Positions 8,342 to 16,558 are shown, counted from the first letter of the stretch. The stretch is DNA of 64,000 bases from Nocardioides albertanoniae (GCF_006716315.1 NZ_VFOV01000001.1:3736501-3800500), one strand, 5' to 3'. Translations and numbers: made by a program. Notes: a model not told the origin generated them from the letters alone.

Positions 8342-9061
8342 TCAGTCACGCGCCTTCATCATCAGCTCGACCGCCTCGTCCACGTCGTCGGTGAGGGTGA
8401 TCATGTCGAGGTCGCTCTGCTTGATGCGGCCGTCGGCCAGCATCGAGTCGCGCATCCAGTCGATCAGACCCTGCCAGTGCTCGACGCCCATCAGGACGAT
8501 GGGGAACTGGGTGATCTTCTTGGTCTGCGAGAGCGTCATCGCCTCGAAGAGCTCGTCCATCGTGCCGAGGCCACCGGGCATGACGACGTAGCCCTGGGAG
8601 TACTTGACGAACATCATCTTGCGCACGAAGAAGTAGCGGAAGTTGAGCCCGAAGCTGACGTAGTCGTTGAGCCGGGCCTCGAAGGGCAGCTCGATGCCGA
8701 GGCCGATCGACTCGCCGCCGACCTCCATGGCGCCCTTGTTGGCGGCCTCCATCGTGCCCGGGCCGCCGCCGGTGATCACCACGAACCCGGCCTCCGCGAG
8801 GCCGCGGCCGACGGCCTCGGCCTGGGCGTAGGCCGGGTGGTCGGGGGGCGTGCGCGCCGACCCGAAGACGCTGATCGCAGGCCCGATCTCGGAGAGGTCG
8901 TTGAACCCCTCGACGAACTCTGCCTGGATCTTCATGACCCGCCACGGGTCGGTGTGGACCCAGTCGCCGTGGCCGGAGCTGTCGAGGAGGCGCTGGTCGG
9001 TGGTGCTACCGGCCGGACGTCCCTTGGAGGGACGCGGGCCGGAGCCGCTGCGTCGGGTCAT
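8342..9061 (-). CDS. LOG-family protein (cytokinin-riboside monophosphate phosphoribohydrolase-like)
   Basis: A Rossmann-like 239-aa protein of the LOG/TIGR00730 family. The family signature PGGLGTMDELFEA and the upstream TGGGPGTMEAANKGA nucleotide-binding motif are both intact. Family members hydrolyse N6-modified AMP to a free base, and M. tuberculosis Rv1205 does this. The ATG at 9061 overlaps the dapE stop as ATGA, indicating coupling; a 4-residue longer start would be inside dapE. It precedes the DivIVA-domain gene by 3 bases. The first ~20 residues (Arg/Ser/Gly-rich) are likely disordered. Confidence 0.88.
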   Translation of the reverse strand: MTRRSGSGPRPSKGRPAGSTTDQRLLDSSGHGDWVHTDPWRVMKIQAEFVEGFNDLSEIGPAISVFGSARTPPDHPAYAQAEAVGRGLAEAGFVVITGGGPGTMEAANKGAMEVGGESIGLGIELPFEARLNDYVSFGLNFRYFFVRKMMFVKYSQGYVVMPGGLGTMDELFEAMTLSQTKKITQFPIVLMGVEHWQGLIDWMRDSMLADGRIKQSDLDMITLTDDVDEAVELMMKARD

Positions 9062-10152
9062 GCGCTCAACCAATCACGAAGGGCCTGCTCGCAGCTGGTG
9101 ATCTCGGAGATCCTCACGTGCTCGTCGGCCTTGTGGGCAAACATCGGGTCACCTGGACCATAGTTGACCGCGGGGATGCCGAGAACCGTGAACCTCGCCA
9201 CATCGGTCCAGCCGAACTTCGGCCCGACCTCGCCGCCGACCGCATCGACGAACGCCTTGGCCGCCGGCCGGTCGAGGCCGGGCAGCGCGCCGGGGCTCGA
9301 GTCGGTCACGGTGATGTCGTAGCCCTCGAAGAAGCCGCGTACGTAGTCGAGCGCCTCCTCCTCGGAGCGGTCGGGCGCGAAGCGGTAGTTGACCGTCACC
9401 ACGCACTCGTCGGGGATCACGTTGCCCGCCACTCCCCCGCTGACGAAGACCGCGTTGAGCCCCTCGTGATACTCGAGGCCGTCGATGACCGGCTTGCGCG
9501 GCTCGTACGCCTCCAGGCGGCGCAGCACCTCGCCGGCCTTGTGGATCGCGTTGACCCCGCGCCATGCGCGGGCACTGTGGGAGCGCTCGCCGGTGGTGCG
9601 CACCTCGACGCGCAGCGTGCCCTGGCAGCCGGCCTCGACGCCGGCGTTGGAGGGCTCCATCAGGATCGCGAAGTCGCCGGCGAGGAGGTCGGGCTCGCTG
9701 GCCGCGAGCTTGCCGAGCCCGTTGTGGACGGCCTCGATCTCCTCGGCATCGTAGAAGACGTACGTCACGTCGCGGTTCGGCTTCTCCAGGGTCGCGGCGA
9801 GCTTCAGGATGACCGCGTCGCCCGACTTCATGTCGCAGGCACCGAGGCCGTGCAGGATGCCGGTGGCCTCGTCGAGGCGGCTCGGGAAGTTGCCGTTGAC
9901 CGGCACGGTGTCGAGATGACCTGCGATGACGACGCGCTCGCGGCGACCGAGGTCGGTGCGGGCGACGACCGCGTTGCCGCGCCGCTCGACCACGAGGTGG
10001 TCGTACGCGGTCAGCTCCTGCTCCACCGCGTCGGCGATCGCCCGCTCCTCGAGGCTGACGGAGTTGATGTCCATCAGCTGCCTGGTCAGCGTCACGACGT
10101 CGGCGGTCAGGTCGAGGCGGGGCCTGCTGGGCTTCTCAGAGCTGGTGGTCAC
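9058..10152 (-). CDS. dapE: Succinyl-diaminopimelate desuccinylase
   Basis: M20-family zinc peptidase (364 aa) that converts N-succinyl-LL-2,6-diaminopimelate to LL-diaminopimelate plus succinate in the lysine/peptidoglycan pathway. Metal ligands and catalytic residues are visible: GHLDTVP, GACDMKSGD, DAEEIE, the EPS motif after the lid, and the C-terminal FAHKADEH. The dimerisation/lid domain occupies ~170-285. dapD and dapC of the same succinylase branch are 20-24 kb away in this window. It is first in the leftward operon dapE-LOG-DivIVA. Upstream lies the divergent metX promoter region. Confidence 0.95.
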   Translation of the reverse strand: MTTSSEKPSRPRLDLTADVVTLTRQLMDINSVSLEERAIADAVEQELTAYDHLVVERRGNAVVARTDLGRRERVVIAGHLDTVPVNGNFPSRLDEATGILHGLGACDMKSGDAVILKLAATLEKPNRDVTYVFYDAEEIEAVHNGLGKLAASEPDLLAGDFAILMEPSNAGVEAGCQGTLRVEVRTTGERSHSARAWRGVNAIHKAGEVLRRLEAYEPRKPVIDGLEYHEGLNAVFVSGGVAGNVIPDECVVTVNYRFAPDRSEEEALDYVRGFFEGYDITVTDSSPGALPGLDRPAAKAFVDAVGGEVGPKFGWTDVARFTVLGIPAVNYGPGDPMFAHKADEHVRISEITSCEQALRDWLSA

Positions 10153-10230
10153 AGGGCCAAGTCAACCAGCCGCACATGAGTTCGCGGTGCCTGGATCCCG
10201 GACACCCGCCACGGGCCTCCCTCGACACGC

Positions 10231-10260
10231 TAGATTCTGTAGTTAATGTCTCGACTTAAT
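10231..10260. promoter_or_regulatory. AT-rich operator-like site upstream of metX
   Basis: A conspicuously AT-rich 30-bp block 17 bp before the metX start. On the minus strand it contains AGTCGAGACATTAACT, a pseudo-palindrome of half sites AGTCGA and AGTTAA. It matches the block in front of the first OsmC gene (13135-13164) at 20 of 30 positions, in opposite orientation. A shared repressor is inferred. Confidence 0.45.
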
Positions 10261-10276
10261 GGCTAGAGGAGTGTCG

Positions 10277-11347
10277 ATGACCGCACGACGTATGCGTCTC
10301 TTCGACGCGGCCGACCCGCTGCCCCTGTCCGCCGGCGGCACGCTCGCACCGGTCGACGTCTCCTACGCCACCTACGGCGAGCTGGCGCCCGAGCGCGACA
10401 ACGTCGTCTTCATCGCCCACGCGCTCACCGGCGACGCCGAGGCGACACAGTGGTGGCCGACGATGGTCGGGCCGGGCCGCCCCGTTGACACCGACCGGTT
10501 CTTCGTGGTCTGCGCCAACCTGCTCGGCGGCTGCCGTGGCACCACCGGGCCGTCGTCGACCAACCCCGCCAGCGGACGTGCCTGGGGCCTCGACTTCCCG
10601 CTGATCTCGGTCGCCGACCTGGTCACCGTGCACCGCCGGCTGCTGGCCCACCTCGGCATCGAGAGGCTCTACGCCGCCGTCGGCGGCTCGCTCGGCGGCA
10701 TGCAGGTGCTGCAGTGGGCAGCCGACGCGCCCGGGCAGATCGAACGCGCGGTGCTGGTCGCCGCCTCCGCGCGGCTGAGCACGCAGAACATCGCGCTCTC
10801 GGCCGTCGCCCGCCAGGCCATCCTGCGCGACCCCGACTTCCACGACGGGCGCTACCTCGACCACGGCGTCGTGCCCGCCGACGGGCTCGCCGTGGCACGG
10901 ATGCTCGGCCACATCAACTACGTCTCCGAGCCCGGCCTGGAGGCGAAGTTCGGCCGGGCACGGCGCGGCACGCCGGGGTTCGGGATCGACTTCGAGGTGG
11001 AGAGCTACCTCGAGCACCAGGCGAGCACGTTCGTCGACCGCTTCGACGCACTCTCCTACCTCTATCTCTCCCGCCTCCTCGACTACTTCGACCCCTTCGC
11101 CGACGACGGCTTCGCGAGCCGGATCGGCGAGACCCGCTTCCAGCTCGTCTCCTTCGACACCGACTGGCGCTTCACGACCACTCACTCGGAGTCGATCGAG
11201 AAGGAGCTGCGCCGGGCCGGCGTCGACGTCGAGCGACACGAGATCGCCTCCACCTGGGGCCACGACTCCTTCCTGCTCGACCCGCCGGGCTACCTCGACC
11301 TCGTCCGACGCTTCCTGTCCGATACCGCCAAGGAGACCCATGAGTGA
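10277..11347 (+). CDS. metX: Homoserine O-acetyltransferase
   Basis: Alpha/beta-hydrolase-fold acyltransferase (356 aa) that makes O-acetyl-L-homoserine from homoserine and acetyl-CoA, the activation step of methionine synthesis. Nucleophile Ser is in VGGSLGGMQVLQW (~140), the Asp in SFDTDWRF (~295) and the His in WGHDSFLLD (~330). The oxyanion region ANLLGGCRGTTGP is present. ATG 10277 is chosen because AGAGGAG lies 5 bases upstream; an earlier ATG at 10259 has no such site. The final ATGAGTGA overlaps the metY start, so the two enzymes of the pathway are coupled. Confidence 0.95.
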   Translation: MTARRMRLFDAADPLPLSAGGTLAPVDVSYATYGELAPERDNVVFIAHALTGDAEATQWWPTMVGPGRPVDTDRFFVVCANLLGGCRGTTGPSSTNPASGRAWGLDFPLISVADLVTVHRRLLAHLGIERLYAAVGGSLGGMQVLQWAADAPGQIERAVLVAASARLSTQNIALSAVARQAILRDPDFHDGRYLDHGVVPADGLAVARMLGHINYVSEPGLEAKFGRARRGTPGFGIDFEVESYLEHQASTFVDRFDALSYLYLSRLLDYFDPFADDGFASRIGETRFQLVSFDTDWRFTTTHSESIEKELRRAGVDVERHEIASTWGHDSFLLDPPGYLDLVRRFLSDTAKETHE

Positions 11348-12632
11348 CCACGCGTACGGCTTCAACACCCGTGCGATCCACGCCGGCAACATCCCCGACG
11401 CCGCCCAGGGCGCCCGGGCGCTGCCGATCTACCAGTCGGCGTCGTTCGTCTTCGACGACACCGCAGACGCGGCAGCACGGTTCGCACTGCAGAAGTACGG
11501 CAACATCTACACCCGCGTCGGCAACCCGACCGTCGCCGCCTTCGAGGAGCGGATCGCCTCCCTCGAGGGTGGCATCGGCGCCGTGGCGACCGCCTCGGGC
11601 CTCTCCGCGGAGTTCGTCACCTTCGCATCCCTGGCGGGCGCGGGCGACCACGTGGTCGCCTCAGCGCAGCTCTACGGCGGCTCGGTCACCCAGCTCGACG
11701 TGACGCTGCGTCGCTTCGGCGTGGAGACCACCTTCGTCTCCTCCAGCGACCCCGAGGCGTACGCAGCGGCGATCCGCCCCGAGACCAAGCTGGTCTTCGC
11801 CGAGACCGTCGCCAACCCGTCGGGCGAGATCGCCGACCTGGCCGGGCTGGCCGACGTCGCGCACGCGCACGGGGTGCCGCTCGTGGTGGACTCGACGATC
11901 CCGACGCCCTACCTGAGCACGCCGATCGAGTGGGGCGCCGACATCGTGGTGCACTCGGCCACGAAGTTCCTCGGCGGCCACGGCACCACGCTCGGCGGGG
12001 TGGTCGTCGAGTCGGGTCGCTTCGAGTACTCGCCCGAGCGCTTCCCGCTCTTCCACGAGCCCGTCGAGCACTACGGCGGCCTCTCCTGGTGGGGCAACTT
12101 CGGGGAGTACGCCTTCCTGACCCGCCTGCGCGCCGAGCACCTGCGCAACGTCGGCGCGACCCTGTCACCCCAGTCGGCCTGGCAGCTCGCGCTCGGTGTG
12201 GAGACCCTGGCGCTGCGGGTGCAGCGCCACGTCGAGAACGCGCGGATCGTCGCCGAGTGGCTCGACGCCGACCCACGGGTCGAGCACGTACGCTGGGCCG
12301 GACTGCCCTCTCATCCCCACCACGACCGGGCGCAGAAGTATCTGCCCCAGGGCCCAGGCAGCGTCTTCTCCTTCGACGTCGCCGGCGGGCGCGCCGCCGG
12401 CGAGCGGTTCATCGAGTCGGTCGAACTGGCCAGCCATCTGGCCAACATCGGCGACGCCAAGACGCTGGTGATCCACCCGGCCTCCACCACCCACCGCCAG
12501 CTCAGCGAGTCGCGGCTCGAGGAGGCCGGCGTCAGCCCGGGGCTGGTGCGCATCAGCGTCGGCATCGAGGACGCCGGCGACATCCTCCACGACCTCGACC
12601 AGGCACTGACCGCATCGACGAAGGACGCCTGA
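11340..12632 (+). CDS. metY: O-acetylhomoserine aminocarboxypropyltransferase (homocysteine synthase)
   Basis: PLP-dependent Cys/Met-metabolism enzyme (430 aa) that joins O-acetylhomoserine with sulfide to give homocysteine (direct sulfhydrylation). The PLP lysine lies in VHSATKFLGGHGTTLGG (~209). The substrate-side motifs YTRVGNPTV and GLSAEFVTF near the N-terminus are typical of MetY rather than MetB. Length fits the MetY class. It overlaps the end of metX by 8 bases and its TGATG overlap starts the next gene, so three genes form one tight operon. Confidence 0.95.
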   Translation: MSDHAYGFNTRAIHAGNIPDAAQGARALPIYQSASFVFDDTADAAARFALQKYGNIYTRVGNPTVAAFEERIASLEGGIGAVATASGLSAEFVTFASLAGAGDHVVASAQLYGGSVTQLDVTLRRFGVETTFVSSSDPEAYAAAIRPETKLVFAETVANPSGEIADLAGLADVAHAHGVPLVVDSTIPTPYLSTPIEWGADIVVHSATKFLGGHGTTLGGVVVESGRFEYSPERFPLFHEPVEHYGGLSWWGNFGEYAFLTRLRAEHLRNVGATLSPQSAWQLALGVETLALRVQRHVENARIVAEWLDADPRVEHVRWAGLPSHPHHDRAQKYLPQGPGSVFSFDVAGGRAAGERFIESVELASHLANIGDAKTLVIHPASTTHRQLSESRLEEAGVSPGLVRISVGIEDAGDILHDLDQALTASTKDA

Positions 12633-13126
12633 TGACCATTCCGCAGATCCCGCACGAGCCGACCGCACGCGAGCGACAGGGCCTGCTCCGGGCCGCGAGG
12701 TCGGTCGCCATCGTCGGCTTCTCCGCCAACACCGCCCGGTCGAGCTACTACGTCGCGACCTACCTCGCCCAGGACACCGACTACCGGCTCTACTTCATCA
12801 ACCCCAACGCCGCCGGACGGGAGGTGCTGGGCCAGCCGGTCTACGCCGGCTTCGCCGACCTGCCGGAGACGCCCGACATCGTCGACGTGTTCCGGCGCGC
12901 GAGCGACCTGCCGGCGGTCACCGACGAGGTGATCGCGCTGGGCTCCCCGGTGCTGTGGTTCCAGCTCGGCCTGGTGCACGAGGAGGCGGCCGCCAAGGCG
13001 CGCGCCGCCGGGCTGAGCGTCGTGCAGAACCGCTGCCTCAAGATCGAGCACGCGCGCTTCCACGGCGGCCTGCACCTGGCCGGGTTCGACACCGGCGTCG
13101 TCTCGGCGCGCCGGGCCGTACGGTGA
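12632..13126 (+). CDS. CoA-binding domain protein
   Basis: A 164-residue single-domain protein of the CoA_binding_2 (YccU-like) family. The Rossmann nucleotide loop is VAIVGFSANTARSSYYVATY (~21-40), followed by YFINPNAAGREVLGQPVYAG, and a C-terminal CLKIEHARF motif with a Cys. It shares the TGATG junction with metY and is commonly found beside metXY in actinobacteria from memory. A role in CoA-linked thiol handling or persulfide chemistry is an inference; no activity is known for certain. About 70 bp separate it from the OsmC genes, which have their own promoter. Confidence 0.85.
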   Translation: MTIPQIPHEPTARERQGLLRAARSVAIVGFSANTARSSYYVATYLAQDTDYRLYFINPNAAGREVLGQPVYAGFADLPETPDIVDVFRRASDLPAVTDEVIALGSPVLWFQLGLVHEEAAAKARAAGLSVVQNRCLKIEHARFHGGLHLAGFDTGVVSARRAVR

Positions 13127-13134
13127 GACGCTTC

Positions 13135-13164
13135 CTTTAGTCGAGTTACTAACTCTATTATCTT
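13135..13164. promoter_or_regulatory. Promoter with operator-like site upstream of the OsmC operon
   Basis: A -10-like TATTAT (13156-13161) with a weak -35 region 17 bp upstream. Overlapping it is AGTCGAGTTACTAACT (13139-13154), the same pseudo-palindrome as in front of metX. It lies in the only AT-rich patch between the two operons. Confidence 0.5.
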
Positions 13165-13197
13165 GAGAAACATGCCCCTCGACCCCGGAGTGTCCCC

Positions 13198-13719
13198 ATG
13201 AGCATCGATTCAACGACACAGCTCAACGACGTCGACCTCGCCGCCGTCGGCGATCTCGTGCAGGCGATCCAGGACGACCCCGCGAAGGCGCGCACCACCT
13301 GGGCCGCCCACGTGACCTGGAAGGGCGCCTTCGCCTCGGAGGCGAAGATCCGATCCTTCGAGCCCACCCCGTCCGACGAGCCTGCCGGTCTCGGCGGCGG
13401 CGACGCGGCCGCCAACCCCGTCGAGCAGCTGCTCGGAGCCCTGGGCAACTGCCTCGCGGTCGGCTACGCCGCCAACGCCTCGGTCGCCGGCATAAAGCTC
13501 GACGACGTGCGCATCGACCTCAAGGGCGACGTCGACCTCACGGTCTTCCTCGGCCTCGGCGAGGGCCACGCCGGCTTCGACGCGATCGACGCCGTGGTCA
13601 CCCTCGAGTCCGAGGCGCCCCGCGAGGAGATCGAGGCGCTCCACGCCAAGGTGCTCGCCAGCTCGCCCGTCGGTCACACCCTCCGCAGCGAGGTCCCGGT
13701 CAACATCTCGCTGGCCTGA
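13198..13719 (+). CDS. OsmC family protein (single-cysteine)
   Basis: A 173-aa OsmC/Ohr-fold protein. The fold is recognisable from WAAHVTWKGAFASEAKIRSF and the long central helix NPVEQLLGALGNCLAVGY, which carries the peroxidatic-type Cys. Classical OsmC/Ohr peroxidases use a second cysteine near a CP motif on the other helix. Here the corresponding place reads LASSPVGHTL, so the second Cys is replaced. Peroxidase activity would need an alternative partner thiol. It is first of a three-gene operon with a second OsmC and a flavoprotein, driven by the promoter just upstream. Confidence 0.85.
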   Translation: MSIDSTTQLNDVDLAAVGDLVQAIQDDPAKARTTWAAHVTWKGAFASEAKIRSFEPTPSDEPAGLGGGDAAANPVEQLLGALGNCLAVGYAANASVAGIKLDDVRIDLKGDVDLTVFLGLGEGHAGFDAIDAVVTLESEAPREEIEALHAKVLASSPVGHTLRSEVPVNISLA

Positions 13720-13765
13720 CCCCCACGCATCACCCAACCACCCAACGAAACGAGGAACCACCACC

Positions 13766-14320
13766 ATGACCGAGACCACCGTCGACAACGGCGTGAACGT
13801 CGAGGCGCTCCTCGGCGCCCGCGCCGCCCTGCAGGAGAGCCCGGAGGCCGCCAAGTTCACCTGGCGCGCCACCAACACCTGGCTCAAGGGCACCCACTCC
13901 CGGAGCAAGGTCGAGGGCTTCTTCGGCCTCGGCGAGGAGCAGGAGACCGGGCGCTCCTTCGAGTCCGAGGGCGACCACCCGCCGCAGTTCGCCGCGGAGA
14001 ACCAGGGCCCCACGCCTGTCGAGAGCGTGCTGACCGCTCTCGGCGGCTGCCTCACCGCCGGCGTCGCCGCCGTCGCCCAGCAGCGCGGCATCCAGCTCAA
14101 CTCGGTCACCGCGACGATCGAGGGCGACCACGACATCCGCGGCATCCTGGGCGCCGACGCCGACGTGCGCAACGGGTTCACCGGCGTGCGGGTGAACTAC
14201 TCGATCGACGCCGACGCCTCCCCCGAGGACATCGAGGCGCTGGTCGCGCAGTCGCAGAAGCGCTCGGCCGTCTTCGACATCCTGACCAACCCGACCGCCG
14301 TCGAGGTCTCGGTCTCGTGA
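13766..14320 (+). CDS. OsmC family protein, second paralogue (single-cysteine)
   Basis: A 184-aa OsmC-fold protein diverged from the preceding one, 46 bp downstream with a good AACGAGGAACC-type upstream region. The main helix is TPVESVLTALGGCLTAGVAAVAQ, with the only Cys of the chain. The region that should carry the partner Cys reads SQKRSAVFDILTNP and has none. It also has an insertion (FFGLGEEQETGRSFESEGDH) between strands. The GTG start of the flavoprotein overlaps its stop (GTGA), so these two are coupled. Two such proteins together could form a hetero-dimer, as OsmC folds are obligate dimers; that is an inference. Confidence 0.83.
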   Translation: MTETTVDNGVNVEALLGARAALQESPEAAKFTWRATNTWLKGTHSRSKVEGFFGLGEEQETGRSFESEGDHPPQFAAENQGPTPVESVLTALGGCLTAGVAAVAQQRGIQLNSVTATIEGDHDIRGILGADADVRNGFTGVRVNYSIDADASPEDIEALVAQSQKRSAVFDILTNPTAVEVSVS

Positions 14321-15558
14321 CGAAGCGTGTCCCGCCCCGCACGACCGTCGTGGTGGTCGGGGCGGGGCACAGCGGCCTGGCGGTGAGCCAACGACTCGGC
14401 GCCGAGGGCATCGACCACGTCATGCTCGAGCGCGGGGAGGTGGCTCACTCGTGGCGTACGCAGCGCTGGGACTCGCTCCGCCTGCTCACCCCCGGCTGGA
14501 TGAATCGGCTCCCCGGGCTCCCCGAACCCGTGCTCGGCCCGGCTGACGACGACGAGTTCCTCACCGCCGCCCAGGTGGCCTCGCTGGTCACCGGCTATGC
14601 CGACACGATCTCGGCTCCGGTGCACGAGAACGTCGGCGTCGAGCGGGTCTCCCCCACCGACGACGGCTATCTGGTCGAGACGTCGACCGGCCCCTGGTCG
14701 GCCGAGAACGTCGTCCTCGCCACCGGCTCCGTACGCGGCGTGACACCCGCCCTCGCAGCCGACCTGCCGCCCGGACTGCCCTCGGTGCATGCCATCGACT
14801 ACCGGCGCCCCTCCCAGCTGCCGCCCGGCGGCGTGCTGGTGGTCGGGGCGGCGGCCAGCGGCGTACAGATCGCGGCGGAGCTGCAGGCGTCGGGCCGCCA
14901 GGTCACGCTCGCCGTCGGCGAGCACGTGCGGGCGCCGCGCCGCTACCGCGGACGTGACATCTTCGCCTGGATCGACGCCGCCGGAGTGCTCGACGAGCGC
15001 TGGGACGAGGTCGAGGACGTCGTGCGCGCCCGTCGCCTCTCCTCCTTCCAGCTCGTCGGCGGCACCGAGACCCTCGACCTCAACACCCTGCAGGAGGCCG
15101 GGGTGCGCGTGGTCGGCAAGCTGGCCGGGCTGCGCGAGGGCACCGCGCTCTTCTCGGGCTCGCTGACCAACATGGCCGCGCTCGCCGACCTCAAGCTCAA
15201 CCGGCTGCTCAACACCATCGACGAGACCGTCGGCGGCACCGGCGAGCGGCCGGAGCCGACCCGGGTGCCGGCGCCGGTGCTCTCCGCGTCACTGACCTCC
15301 GGCGAGATCAGGTCGGTCGTCTGGGCGACGGGCATCAAGCCCGACCACTCGTTCCTCGATGCCGACGTCTTCGACCACAAGGGCGCGATCCGCCACGACG
15401 GCGGCGTCACCGGACCGGCCGGCCTCTACGTCACCGGCCTCCCGGTGCTGCGTCGCCGACGCTCGACCTACATCGACGGCGCCCGCGCCGACTCCGCCGA
15501 CCTGGTCTCCCACCTGACCCGACGCCTGGCCGACCCCACCCGCCGCACCGCCGGCTGA
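14317..15558 (+). CDS. FAD/NAD(P)-dependent monooxygenase-like flavoprotein
   Basis: A 413-aa two-dinucleotide-binding flavoprotein of the CzcO/flavin monooxygenase type. FAD loop VVVVGAGHSGLAVSQRLG is at the N-terminus (~10-27) and a second glycine-rich loop GVLVVGAAASGVQIAAEL (~170) binds NAD(P)H. SWRTQRWDSLRLLTPGW resembles the conserved segment after the FAD loop, and the final ATG motif is WATGIKPDHSFL. The substrate is unknown. Its start overlaps the second OsmC stop, so it probably acts with the OsmC pair, perhaps reducing or oxidising a low-molecular thiol. It ends in front of a strong palindromic terminator. Confidence 0.82.
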   Translation: MTKRVPPRTTVVVVGAGHSGLAVSQRLGAEGIDHVMLERGEVAHSWRTQRWDSLRLLTPGWMNRLPGLPEPVLGPADDDEFLTAAQVASLVTGYADTISAPVHENVGVERVSPTDDGYLVETSTGPWSAENVVLATGSVRGVTPALAADLPPGLPSVHAIDYRRPSQLPPGGVLVVGAAASGVQIAAELQASGRQVTLAVGEHVRAPRRYRGRDIFAWIDAAGVLDERWDEVEDVVRARRLSSFQLVGGTETLDLNTLQEAGVRVVGKLAGLREGTALFSGSLTNMAALADLKLNRLLNTIDETVGGTGERPEPTRVPAPVLSASLTSGEIRSVVWATGIKPDHSFLDADVFDHKGAIRHDGGVTGPAGLYVTGLPVLRRRRSTYIDGARADSADLVSHLTRRLADPTRRTAG

Positions 15559-15568
15559 CCACCCTCGC

Positions 15569-15602
15569 GCCGAGTCGGCTCGTTCTAACGAGCCGACTCG
15601 GC
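15569..15602. terminator. Perfect 16-bp palindromic terminator
   Basis: GCCGAGTCGGCTCGTT (15569-15584) pairs perfectly with 15587-15602 around a minimal CT centre (in RNA, a TTCTAA-type loop). It follows the flavoprotein stop by 10 bp and can also end the convergent TetR transcript. Its right arm is the first unit of the 31-bp tandem repeat described next. Confidence 0.8.
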
Positions 15603-15712
15603 GAGGAACTCGGTCAGGACGAGCCGACTCGGCGAAGATATTGGTCAGAACGAGCCGACTCGACGAGGTTTGCGGTCACAAGGCGCCGACTCGGCGTCGG
15701 GTTCAGGGGCGG
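15589..15712. repeat. Four 31-bp tandem repeats in a convergent intergenic region
   Basis: Copies start at 15589, 15620, 15651 and 15682, exactly 31 bp apart. Each begins with a variant of CGAGCCGACTCGGCGA and continues with a less conserved half ending GGTCAGGA-like. Copy 3 has CGACTCGACGA and copy 4 GCGCCGACTCGGCG. Every unit core is itself a short palindrome (GAGCCGACTC). The array runs into the last codons of the TetR gene (stop 15703). Confidence 0.8.
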
Positions 15713-16473
15713 GCGTGGGCGAGCACGCCGTCGATGATCCGGGCCAGGCCGTAGTCGAGCTCGCTGGCGGGGTCGGAGGCGGCCTGGTAGGCCTCGCCGG
15801 CCGCGGCACCGACCCTGCCTGCCAGCGGATAGTCGCTGCCCGCCATGACCTCGTTGAGCGTCTCGTAGTTGGCCTCCCACCACTGCGATTCGGTCATCCC
15901 GGTGGCCCGCTCGGCGAGGCGCTTGACGTGCTCGCTGCGGGCGATGCTGGCCGCGAACCCGACCAGCACGGCGACGGTCTGGTCCATCTCGAGATCACTG
16001 AGCCCGAGGCCGTCGACGGCGTGCAGGTGCCACTCGTAACGGTCGCTCATGTTGGGGCCGAGCCAGGGGCGTACGTCGTGGACGTCGAGCAGCCAGGGAT
16101 GAGCACGTAGCTCGGCGACCTGGAGCTCGGCGACCAGCGCGAGACGCTCGCGCGGGCTCTCGGGCAGCTTCGGCAGCTCGGTGCGGCCGACCACCTGGTC
16201 GACCATCAGCACCAGGAGCGCGTCGCGGTTGGGCACGTAGGAGTAGAGGGTCATCGCCCCGAGCCCGACCTGCTGGGCGGTGGCGCGCATCGTCACGGCA
16301 GCCAGACCCTGGTCGTCGGCGAGGGCGATCGCCGCGTCGACGACCTCGTCGAGGCTCACCTTCTGCTTCGGGCCCCGCCTCGCCGTGGGCTCTTCCTTCG
16401 CCGCGGATCGATGGCGCCACAGCAGGCGCAGAGACGGGTCCGAGAGGTCTTGCTGGTCTGGCACGTCGCTCAT
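15703..16473 (-). CDS. TetR-family repressor of the adjacent exporter operon
   Basis: A 256-aa TetR regulator. Residues ~45-92 hold the HTH domain (VSLDEVVDAAIALADDQGLA, then VTMRATAQQVGLGAMTLYSY), followed by a helical ligand-binding domain resembling the TetR_C class of drug-responsive repressors. The ATG at 16473 is preceded by GGGAGG at the right distance; the frame is open further upstream but that part is intergenic. It is divergent from a deazaflavin reductase-ABC exporter operon. Two palindromes of the same TTCGTAC type lie between them, making repression of both directions likely. Confidence 0.9.
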   Translation of the reverse strand: MSDVPDQQDLSDPSLRLLWRHRSAAKEEPTARRGPKQKVSLDEVVDAAIALADDQGLAAVTMRATAQQVGLGAMTLYSYVPNRDALLVLMVDQVVGRTELPKLPESPRERLALVAELQVAELRAHPWLLDVHDVRPWLGPNMSDRYEWHLHAVDGLGLSDLEMDQTVAVLVGFAASIARSEHVKRLAERATGMTESQWWEANYETLNEVMAGSDYPLAGRVGAAAGEAYQAASDPASELDYGLARIIDGVLAHARP

Positions 16474-16495
16474 CGTAACCTCCCTCGAAATAAAT

Positions 16496-16558
16496 TTCGT
16501 ACATCGTACGGAACAAAGGCTACAGTCGGTCCGTTGGGATATTCGTACGATGTACGAA
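16496..16558. promoter_or_regulatory. Paired TetR operators between divergent genes
   Basis: Site 2 (16542-16558) is a perfect palindrome TTCGTAC-GAT-GTACGAA. Site 1 (16496-16513) has the same core, CGTAC-ATC-GTACG, with weaker flanks. They sit just upstream of the starts of the TetR gene and the deazaflavin reductase respectively, 45 bp apart centre to centre, positions that would block both promoters. Confidence 0.75.

Noticed and set aside
10153..10276. SAM-type riboswitch upstream of metX
   Set aside because: Only 124 bases lie between dapE and metX, and no SAM-riboswitch core or multi-stem fold is visible. The region instead has an AT-rich operator-like site close to the start codon.
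15589..15712. CRISPR array
   Set aside because: The units are contiguous 31-bp tandem copies without unique spacers, only four in number, and there are no cas genes. The same applies to the 21-bp array at 33245-33395.
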